From: Gammaproteobacteria bacterium
GTDB lineage: Bacteria > Pseudomonadota > Gammaproteobacteria > Cardiobacteriales > Wohlfahrtiimonadaceae
NCBI GenBank assembly: GCA_003864535.1
Contig: BHEQ01000030.1
Coordinates: 1 to 13,416, forward strand
Reading direction: 5' to 3'
Length of the DNA stretch: 13,416 nt
Shown here in pieces: positions 8,244 through 13,416 of this stretch (the stretch's first letter is position 1; every line of letters starts with the position of its first letter). The translations under genes were made by a program, and so were the position numbers. The notes under the pieces are model-generated. The model worked only from the letters and a program-made list of their open reading frames with translations, had not been told where the DNA came from and ran no database searches.

Positions 8244-8248
8244 TTATA
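8229..8248 (+). repeat. 20-bp box shared with the region upstream of rlmE, copy A
   Basis: The sequence cttgaRaaatctaatttata occurs here and at 10621-10640 with 19 of 20 bases identical, both on the plus strand and both in non-coding DNA before a plus-strand gene. Copy A is flanked by TGGGCTT and AAGTCCCA, which can pair with one bulge. Similarity beyond the box fades quickly, apart from a C-rich patch 5-6 nt downstream in both. Confidence 0.6.
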
Positions 8249-8295
8249 GAAGTCCCATTATTGTCCCACTTATTTCTCATAATTTATCTATGACA

Positions 8296-8363
8296 CTTAA
8301 TTTTACCAAATGAGCGTGTGCATTAAGCGGCACTATATTAAAGATAATGTTAGAATACCGCTT
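8296..8363. other. Pair of inverted repeats in the eamA leader
   Basis: CTTAAT at 8296-8301 pairs with ATTAAG at 8322-8327, and AAGCGG at 8325-8330 pairs with CCGCTT at 8358-8363. The two stems share bases 8325-8327, so they would be mutually exclusive. They lie 33-100 nt upstream of eamA, inside the 241-bp divergent spacer 8155-8395, which otherwise holds only the promoter candidates and the 20-bp box. A regulatory leader or operator is possible; short AT-rich repeats also arise by chance. Confidence 0.3.
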
Positions 8364-8395
8364 CTAAATTTCATTACTATTTATAAGAGTTTACG

Positions 8396-9304
8396 ATGGT
8401 TAGCTTAAAGCCTCACCCTGGCGCGGGTATTTTTTTCGGATTACTTGCGTATCTATTTTTTTCAAGCTCAGATGCTTTAATTAAGATACTTTCAAATAAA
8501 GATTCTATCGAATCTTTGAGTATTTATCAGATTGTTGCGACTCAAACCTTATTTGGATTGATCGTTATTCTAGCATTACTGCCCTCGCGCGGCGGATTAA
8601 GCTCATTAAAGATTAAATCTTTTAAGGTCTTTAGCGCGCGTGCACTTGTGGCGGGTTTGGGCGCATTATTTGCCTATTATAGCTTTAGCCAAATGCCGAT
8701 GACGGAGGTTTATGCAATTATATTTTGCACGCCAATGTTAGTTACTATTTTATCTGTTTTATTTTTAAAAGAAATAGTTAAAATTTATCGTTGGTCGGCG
8801 GTTGTATTAGGCTTTATTGGGGTATTAATTATGGTACGCCCAGGGTTTGATACCCTAACTATTGCTCATTTGGCTGCATTATGTGCCGCGTGCATGGGGG
8901 CTTCATCCACGCTTATTATGCGCAAATGGGGACGGTTTGAGAATCCACTTGCGATGCTATTTTCAGTTATGCTCGGTTATTTAATTACTAGTTTACCCAT
9001 GGTTGCTTTTTATTATAAGACTCCATCATTTAATCAGTGGCTTATGATGGCTGGATCAGGATTTTTACTTGCGAGTGCCCAGTTTTTTATTATTAAAGCA
9101 ATTGCAATTACGCAAGCTTCAAGTATCGCACCTTTGCAATATTCGCAAATGATTTGGGGCTTACTCTTTGGTTTGTTGATTTTCAAGCAAACTCCAGATA
9201 TATATATGTTGATCGGCATGATAATTATTATCGGCTCAAGCTTATATACTTTACATCGTGAGCACATTCATGGGCGCACTTTAAATGCTCAAATCAAACG
9301 CTGA
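8396..9304 (+). CDS. DMT/EamA-family membrane transporter
   Basis: This 302-residue inner membrane protein shows about ten hydrophobic segments arranged as two EamA repeats (roughly residues 10-148 and 155-290). The first repeat ends with the usual pattern of a small-residue helix, LFLKEIVKIYRW and a helix with GVLIMVRPGF. The block ALGALFAYYSFSQMPMTEVYAIIFCTP is read here in part (LGALFAYYSFSQMP) and is typical of drug/metabolite exporters of the RhaT/YdcZ/S-adenosylmethionine-like group. The substrate cannot be read from sequence. AAGAG lies 6 nt before the ATG. The last 20 nt overlap the start of ispD, so the two are translated from one message. In E. coli the gene before ispD is ftsB, so this is a different neighbour. 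Confidence 0.88.
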   Translation: MVSLKPHPGAGIFFGLLAYLFFSSSDALIKILSNKDSIESLSIYQIVATQTLFGLIVILALLPSRGGLSSLKIKSFKVFSARALVAGLGALFAYYSFSQMPMTEVYAIIFCTPMLVTILSVLFLKEIVKIYRWSAVVLGFIGVLIMVRPGFDTLTIAHLAALCAACMGASSTLIMRKWGRFENPLAMLFSVMLGYLITSLPMVAFYYKTPSFNQWLMMAGSGFLLASAQFFIIKAIAITQASSIAPLQYSQMIWGLLFGLLIFKQTPDIYMLIGMIIIIGSSLYTLHREHIHGRTLNAQIKR

Positions 9305-10001
9305 TACATTTTGTTTTATCATTCCAGCGGCAGGATGTGGGCAGCGTATGGGAATGGCTATTCCTAAGCAATACTTGCGCATACCAGATGAGACTACACA
9401 CAATGAGTGTGTGCTTGTGCATGTTCTAAATGTATTTTTAAGTGTTGATTTATTTACCAAAGGGATAGTTGTAATTGCGCCAGATGATTGTTTTTGGCAA
9501 GATAATATTGTGGAACATGCGAACTTAATTTGCCTTAAAGAAGGTGGAGAGACGCGCTCTCAATCAGTATTAAATGCCTGTGTTTATCTCAAAAATAGCA
9601 TTGCTAAAGATATTAATCCATGGGTTTTAGTTCATGATGCGGCAAGACCTCAGATCACTAAAAGTATGATTATAAATATGTGTGCAGAGCTTAAAGATGA
9701 TGAGGTTGGTGGAATTCTCGCCATGCCTGTGGTTGATACGGTAAAAATGGTTGATGTTAATGGGAGAATTATACGAACATTAGAGCGCGAGCAGCTTTTT
9801 TTAGCCCAAACACCGCAAATGTTTAAGCTTAATGATTTAATAAAAGCATTAACATATTGTCAAGATCAAAATATTAAAGTGACAGACGAGTCATCAGCAC
9901 TTGAATCGCTTGGTTTGCAGCCTAGAATTATTTTAGGAGATACGAGAAATTTTAAAATAACCTATCCTGATGATATAAAAAGATTAGATAATAAAGATTA
10001 G
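9285..10001 (+). CDS. ispD: IspD, 2-C-methyl-D-erythritol 4-phosphate cytidylyltransferase
   Basis: This cytoplasmic enzyme joins MEP and CTP to give CDP-methylerythritol, the third step of the non-mevalonate isoprenoid pathway. At 238 residues it matches E. coli IspD (236). Visible motifs: PAAGCGQRMG...PKQYL, with catalytic R21 and K28; RSQSVLNA at 91-98 (CTP site); VHDAARP with D118; PVVDTVK at 148-154; R168 and TPQMF; VTDESSALE; and K224 in NFKITYPDD. No clear Shine-Dalgarno precedes the ATG, which overlaps eamA by 20 nt, so coupling is likely. No other in-frame ATG lies before the nucleotide-binding loop. The C-terminus after K224 is about nine residues shorter than in E. coli, and an echo of it lies just downstream (10019-10051). 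Confidence 0.95.
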   Translation: MLKSNADTFCFIIPAAGCGQRMGMAIPKQYLRIPDETTHNECVLVHVLNVFLSVDLFTKGIVVIAPDDCFWQDNIVEHANLICLKEGGETRSQSVLNACVYLKNSIAKDINPWVLVHDAARPQITKSMIINMCAELKDDEVGGILAMPVVDTVKMVDVNGRIIRTLEREQLFLAQTPQMFKLNDLIKALTYCQDQNIKVTDESSALESLGLQPRIILGDTRNFKITYPDDIKRLDNKD

Positions 10002-10006
10002 AAAAT

Positions 10007-10051
10007 ATGGATAGATTAGATGATATTGAAAGATTAAAAGGTGAGAATTAA
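10007..10051 (+). other. 14-codon open frame echoing the ispD 3' end
   Basis: Between ispD and ispF, an ATG at 10007 opens a 14-residue frame ending TAA one base before the ispF ATG. Its last ten residues, DDIERLKGEN, resemble the IspD terminus, DDIKRLDNKD. The two 33-base stretches (9969-10001 and 10019-10051) agree at 23 positions by direct comparison and lie 50 bp apart, so in different frames. It may be a duplicated gene end. Its stop position and the Shine-Dalgarno inside it could couple it to ispF, but translation is not shown. Confidence 0.4.
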
Positions 10052-10052
10052 G

Positions 10053-10541
10053 ATGAAATACAAAATTGGTTCAGGTTTTGATGTACATGCATTTAAAGAA
10101 GGTGATTTTTTGATTTTGTGTGGAGTTAAAATACCCTTTAATAAGAGTTTTTTAGCCCATTCAGATGGTGATGTTGCGATTCATGCACTCATAGATGCGC
10201 TTTTAGGAAGTTTATGCTTAGGTGATATTGGAGAGTTATTTCCAGATACTGATCCTGCTTTTAAAAATATTGACAGCCGTATTCTTTTAAAAAAAGTATA
10301 TGCCCAAATTTTAGAAAAAGGCTGGAATATTGGTAATATTGATTTAACCATAATGGCGCAAGCTCCTGCATTAAGCCCGTATAAATTAGAGATGCGCAAG
10401 AATATTGCGCAGGATCTAAATATAGAGCTTGATCAAATAAATATTAAAGCAACGACAACAGAATCCTTAGGATTTGTTGGACGCAAAGAGGGGATTGCAG
10501 CAACGGCAACGGTGTTAATATCCCAAATGGCACTTTTATAA
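10053..10541 (+). CDS. ispF: IspF, 2-C-methyl-D-erythritol 2,4-cyclodiphosphate synthase
   Basis: This trimeric zinc enzyme converts the phosphorylated IspE product to ME-cyclodiphosphate with loss of CMP. From the ATG at 10053 it has 162 residues (E. coli 159) and begins MKYKIGSGFDVHAF, as in the family. A GTG at 10041 is in frame, but the ATG is preferred because GGTGA lies 8 nt before it and the family has no longer N-terminus. Metal ligands are D10, H12 and H44 in LAHSDGDVAIHAL. Other signatures are LGDIGELFPDTDPAFK and the KATTTESLGFVGRKEGIA cytidine-site block. It follows ispD by 51 bp, the standard gammaproteobacterial pairing. IspE, which acts between them, is not in the window. Confidence 0.96.
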   Translation: MKYKIGSGFDVHAFKEGDFLILCGVKIPFNKSFLAHSDGDVAIHALIDALLGSLCLGDIGELFPDTDPAFKNIDSRILLKKVYAQILEKGWNIGNIDLTIMAQAPALSPYKLEMRKNIAQDLNIELDQINIKATTTESLGFVGRKEGIAATATVLISQMALL

Positions 10542-10560
10542 ATTGCTTTTTCCACGTTAC

Positions 10561-10616
10561 GCGATATTATTAAAATGCTCATTTACCTAGGTAAACTGCG
10601 CTTTTAAGAATATCGC
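10561..10616. repeat. 56-bp near-palindrome downstream of ispF
   Basis: The ends are perfect complements (GCGATATT at 10561-10568, AATATCGC at 10609-10616). TTAAAA and TTTTAA inside them pair, and the centre TTTACCTAGGTAAA is a perfect 14-bp palindrome. Without gaps 20 of the 27 positions per arm pair, and the central bubble can be reduced with two single-base bulges. No T-run follows on either side, so it is not a standard terminator. It starts 20 nt after the ispF stop and ends 80 nt before rlmE. It may be a transcript-end stabiliser, a protein-binding palindrome or a mobile repeat. Confidence 0.65.
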
Positions 10617-10620
10617 AAGC

Positions 10621-10640
10621 CTTGAGAAATCTAATTTATA
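10621..10640 (+). repeat. 20-bp box shared with the region upstream of eamA, copy B
   Basis: It matches 8229-8248 at 19 of 20 bases and lies 57 nt before the rlmE ATG, directly after the 56-bp palindrome. It contains TCTAAT and TTTATATAAG, both usable as -10-like sequence, but has no partner -35 at 17 nt. CTTGAGA with the following GCCCTCC recalls a heat-shock promoter, but the spacing is 4-5 nt too long for the E. coli sigma-32 pattern. Confidence 0.6.
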
Positions 10641-10696
10641 TAAGCCCTCCAAAGTTAATAACAGAAAATAATTAAAATTTTACGGAAAAAAATAAT

Positions 10697-11323
10697 ATGG
10701 GAAAAGAAAGAACAACGAGCTCAAGACGCTGGTTAAAAGAGCATTTTAGTGATGAGTTTGTTAAATTGGCTCAAAGAGAGGGCTGGCGTTGTCGTGCTGT
10801 TTACAAGCTCAAAGAGATTGATGAGAAAGATAAGCTTATAAAGCCTAATATGACGATAGTTGATTTAGGTGCAGCTCCTGGTGGTTGGTCACAATATGCG
10901 ATGCATAAAGTTGGGCATAATGGCGTGGTTATCGCACTAGATATCCTTGAGATGGATCCTATTGCTGGGGTTGATTTTATTGTTGGTGATTTTAGAGAAG
11001 ATGAGGTTTTAGCTCAGTTAGATGCAATTGTAGCTAAACGCCCGATAGATTTAGTCTTTAGTGATATGGCGCCAAATACGAGTGGCATTAAAGGAGTCGA
11101 TCAACCGCGAATGATGTATTTGCTTGATCTTGCCTTGGAGTTTTCTATTCAAAACTTAAAACCTGGTGGTGATTTTTTAATGAAAGTATTCCAAGGTGAG
11201 GGTTTTGAGGAATTTTTAAAAAAACTTAAGCCTCATTTTGCCAAAGTTGTCAGCCGCAAACCTAAAGCATCGCGTGATCGCAGCCCTGAAATTTATTTGC
11301 TGGCTAAAGGTTTTAAAAAATAG
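10697..11323 (+). CDS. rlmE: RlmE (FtsJ/RrmJ), 23S rRNA (uridine-2552-2'-O)-methyltransferase
   Basis: This cytoplasmic SAM-dependent enzyme methylates the 2'-O of U2552 in the A loop of the 50S subunit. At 208 residues it matches E. coli RlmE (209). The catalytic tetrad is present as K37 (RAVYKLKEID), D123 (FSDMAPNTSG), K163 (FLMKVFQG) and E198 (SRDRSPEIYLLAKGF). The SAM-binding loop is VDLGAAPGGWSQ at 55-66. The ATG is preceded by ACGGAAAAAAATAAT, a poor Shine-Dalgarno. In E. coli rlmE and ftsH form a heat-shock-inducible unit; here the same order is kept, but a 270-bp spacer with a GC-rich palindromic repeat separates them. An upstream yhbY, usual in E. coli on the opposite strand, is absent. 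Confidence 0.96.
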   Translation: MGKERTTSSRRWLKEHFSDEFVKLAQREGWRCRAVYKLKEIDEKDKLIKPNMTIVDLGAAPGGWSQYAMHKVGHNGVVIALDILEMDPIAGVDFIVGDFREDEVLAQLDAIVAKRPIDLVFSDMAPNTSGIKGVDQPRMMYLLDLALEFSIQNLKPGGDFLMKVFQGEGFEEFLKKLKPHFAKVVSRKPKASRDRSPEIYLLAKGFKK

Positions 11324-11335
11324 CAACTTAATTAC

Positions 11336-11441
11336 ATCCCCTTCCCCTAGATTCCCCTTCGCAGGGGGACTTTTAGATCTCCTCGCTTTAAAGAGAACTT
11401 TTAAGCTCTCCCTGCGAAGGGGAGGTTTGGAGGGGGTTTTT
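11336..11441. repeat. GC-rich palindromic dispersed repeat, copy 2; possible rlmE terminator
   Basis: This copy has the same arms as the element at 3129-3210. The inner stem is 13 perfect pairs (11354-11366 with 11410-11422) and the outer C-rich and G-rich arms also pair. The loop is 43 nt against 16 in copy 1 because of an extra segment of about 28 nt that brings a second ACTTTTA. On the plus strand the right arm ends GGAGGGGG followed by TTTTTAAT, so it could end the rlmE transcript. It fills most of the first half of the 270-bp rlmE-ftsH spacer (11324-11593). The rest of that spacer is AT-rich, with one promoter candidate. Confidence 0.8.
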
Positions 11442-11496
11442 AATATTCTTACTGAATCAATTTTGCTATTTATTATATTTTTTCATACTATGTGCA

Positions 11497-11525
11497 TTGA
11501 AATTGTGATGATTGACCACATTATA
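11497..11525 (+). promoter_or_regulatory. Candidate promoter for ftsH
   Basis: TTGAAA at 11497-11502 and ATTATA at 11520-11525 are 17 nt apart, with TATAAA overlapping just downstream. The site is about 65 nt before the ftsH start and lies after the palindromic repeat, so ftsH would have its own transcript even if the repeat stops read-through from rlmE. By-eye match only. Confidence 0.35.
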
Positions 11526-11593
11526 AATTAGCATGAAGTATATATTACATTTATCATTTTCATATTTAAAACATATTTATATTGAGGTTTAAC

Positions 11594-13416
11594 TTGAAAG
11601 ATACCACTAAAAACATCCTAATCTGGAGCGCAATCATTATTGGATTAATGATTATATTCCAAAGCTTTAGCGGCAAGAGCGGCAGCCAAGTAGCTTATTC
11701 TGACTTTCTAAATCAAGTCGACAATGGCACTATTCGCCAAGTTGAAATGACAGGCGGCGATATCCGCGCAACTACAAGTGATGGGAGTGTTTTTAATACA
11801 CTCAACCCTGAAACTAGTAATGGTGCTTTAATTGACGCAATGCGTAAAGCAAATGTTCAAATCACAGCTAAGTCAATGAAAGGGCAATCATTATTATTGA
11901 GTGCATTTTTTAACTTATTACCTATTTTATTATTGGTTGGTTTTTGGATCTTTATCATGCGTTCGGCGCAAGGTGGCGGTGGTAAAAATCCGATGTCATT
12001 TGGTAAATCTAAAGCTAAAATGCTCTCTGAGGATCAAATAAAAGTTACTTTTGCAGATGTTGCTGGAGCTGATGAGGCGAAGCAAGAGGTGGCGGAACTA
12101 GTTGAATTCTTACGTGATCCTTCAAAATTCCAGCGTTTAGGCGGTAAAATTCCACGCGGTATTTTAATGGTTGGTGCGCCAGGAACTGGTAAAACATTAT
12201 TAGCTAAAGCAATTGCAGGTGAGGCGCGGGTGCCATTTTTTACAATCTCAGGTTCTGATTTTGTGGAAATGTTTGTAGGTGTTGGTGCATCGCGGGTGCG
12301 TGATATGTTTGAGCAAGCTAAAAAATTCTCACCATGTATTATCTTTATTGATGAGATTGATGCGGTTGGGCGCCAACGTGGTGCAGGACTTGGTGGTGGA
12401 CATGATGAGCGTGAGCAAACTTTAAATCAACTTTTAGTGGAAATGGATGGCTTTGAGGGTAATGAAGGTGTGATTATCATTGCTGCAACAAATCGCCCCG
12501 ATGTTCTAGATTCAGCTTTATTACGCCCAGGTCGATTTGATCGCCAAGTGGTTGTACCTTTGCCTGATGTGAAAGGACGTGAACAGATTTTAAATGTGCA
12601 TTTGCGTAAAGTTCCAGCAGCTGCCGATATAATTCCTTTTAATATTGCACGGGGTACGCCTGGATTTTCAGGTGCAGATCTTGCTAATTTGGTGAATGAG
12701 GCAGCTTTATTTGCAGCACGCACAAGTAAACTTGAAGTATGTATGGAAGACCTTGAAAAAGCGAAAGATAAAATCATGATGGGCGCAGAGCGACGTTCTA
12801 TGGTATTAACTTTAGAAGATAGAAAACTTACCGCATATCATGAAGCTGGACATGCTATTGTCGGCTATATCTTGAAATCTGATCCAATTTATAAAGTTAC
12901 GATTATCCCACGCGGACGTGCTTTAGGCGTGACTTTTTCTCTACCTGAACGCGATCATTTGGGTTATAAGCGTGAATGGATTGAAAATAAATTAGCCATG
13001 ATTTGTGGTGGGCGTATTGCTGAGGAGCTTATTTTTGGTAAGCAAAAAGTTACGAATGGTGCATCAAGCGATATTCAAACCGTAACAAGTTTAGCCAAAG
13101 CTGCGGTAACCCAATGGGGCTTTTCAGACAAACTAGGGTTTTTATCATATGCTGAGAGTGAGGGCGAGGTCTTTTTAGGGCGTTCAGTTACTCAACATAA
13201 AACAGTATCTGATGTAACCGCGCATATCATTGATGAAGAGGTTCAATTATTAGTTCACACTAATTATCTACGCGCTGAAGAGGTATTAAAAGGCGCGCTT
13301 GATAAAATGCATAAGATGGTTGAGGTTTTGCTTGAGATTGAAACAATCAACGCTGAGCAAATTGATGACATCATGCATGATCGTCCTATTAGAGAATCTC
13401 ATGCGATAGATCTACC
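11594..13416 (+). CDS. ftsH: FtsH, ATP-dependent membrane zinc metalloprotease (3' end beyond window edge)
   Basis: This hexameric inner-membrane AAA+ protease degrades misplaced membrane proteins and regulators such as LpxC and sigma-32. The window holds 607 codons; E. coli FtsH has about 644, so only a short tail is missing. The start is TTG at 11594, set by GAGG with a 6-nt spacer and by the N-terminus KNILIW, which matches E. coli KNLILW. Segments: TM1 about 8-24, a short periplasmic domain, TM2 about 99-121, then the AAA domain with Walker A GAPGTGKT (194-201), Walker B FIDEID (D253, E254) and LRPGRFDRQ. The protease has zinc motif HEAGH at 416-420 and third ligand D493 in GASSDIQ. All key residues are intact. 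Confidence 0.96.
   Translation, partial: MKDTTKNILIWSAIIIGLMIIFQSFSGKSGSQVAYSDFLNQVDNGTIRQVEMTGGDIRATTSDGSVFNTLNPETSNGALIDAMRKANVQITAKSMKGQSLLLSAFFNLLPILLLVGFWIFIMRSAQGGGGKNPMSFGKSKAKMLSEDQIKVTFADVAGADEAKQEVAELVEFLRDPSKFQRLGGKIPRGILMVGAPGTGKTLLAKAIAGEARVPFFTISGSDFVEMFVGVGASRVRDMFEQAKKFSPCIIFIDEIDAVGRQRGAGLGGGHDEREQTLNQLLVEMDGFEGNEGVIIIAATNRPDVLDSALLRPGRFDRQVVVPLPDVKGREQILNVHLRKVPAAADIIPFNIARGTPGFSGADLANLVNEAALFAARTSKLEVCMEDLEKAKDKIMMGAERRSMVLTLEDRKLTAYHEAGHAIVGYILKSDPIYKVTIIPRGRALGVTFSLPERDHLGYKREWIENKLAMICGGRIAEELIFGKQKVTNGASSDIQTVTSLAKAAVTQWGFSDKLGFLSYAESEGEVFLGRSVTQHKTVSDVTAHIIDEEVQLLVHTNYLRAEEVLKGALDKMHKMVEVLLEIETINAEQIDDIMHDRPIRESHAIDL

Noticed and set aside
8229..8260. CTTGAAA with TCCCATTA as a sigma-32 heat-shock promoter
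   Set aside because: The spacing is about 5 nt longer than in E. coli groE and dnaK promoters. Kept only as part of the shared-box finding.
11238..11531. Plus-strand open frame of 97 codons
   Set aside because: It overlaps the rlmE 3' end in another frame and then reads through the palindromic repeat; the product is unlike any protein and has no ribosome site.
12427..12777. Minus-strand open frame of 116 codons inside ftsH
   Set aside because: It is antisense to the highly conserved AAA domain of ftsH and is explained as a shadow.

Overview
The window comes from an AT-rich gammaproteobacterium whose genus I cannot name. RecB, DmsABC, IspD, IspF, RlmE and FtsH all read as clear relatives of the Escherichia coli proteins in length and motifs, and rlmE sits before ftsH as in E. 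coli. The bases are strongly A+T biased throughout, and no segment stands out by composition as foreign.

Left half, minus strand (1-8154), read right to left. First comes an exported protein of unknown function at 7471-8154. Its reading frame appears to break in a run of six A, and a shifted but protein-like tail continues to 7325. Next is a complete dimethyl-sulfoxide-reductase-type operon: dmsA (Tat-exported molybdopterin subunit), dmsB (four-cluster iron-sulfur subunit) and dmsC (membrane anchor). Together these would pass electrons from menaquinol to DMSO or another S- or N-oxide during anaerobic growth. A GC-rich palindromic repeat follows, then recB, whose helicase part is present while its nuclease part lies beyond the left edge.

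Right half, plus strand (8396-13416). A DMT/EamA-family transporter overlaps ispD by 20 nt, and ispF follows; ispD and ispF are two steps of the MEP isoprenoid pathway. After a 155-bp spacer with a 56-bp near-palindrome comes rlmE (23S rRNA 2'-O-methyltransferase). A second copy of the GC-rich palindromic repeat then precedes ftsH (membrane AAA+ protease), which starts with TTG and runs off the right edge almost complete.

The genes are mostly housekeeping or standard anaerobic respiration; I found no defence island, CRISPR array, RNA gene, integrase or insertion sequence. The unexplained material is between and inside genes: the broken exported gene, a 20-bp box shared by two upstream regions, the 56-bp hairpin after ispF, two copies of a palindromic repeat (one possibly separating rlmE from ftsH), an echo of the ispD 3' end just before ispF, and a short tandem repeat in the linker of recB. 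No gene-free stretch exceeds 300 bases; the longest is 11324-11593.
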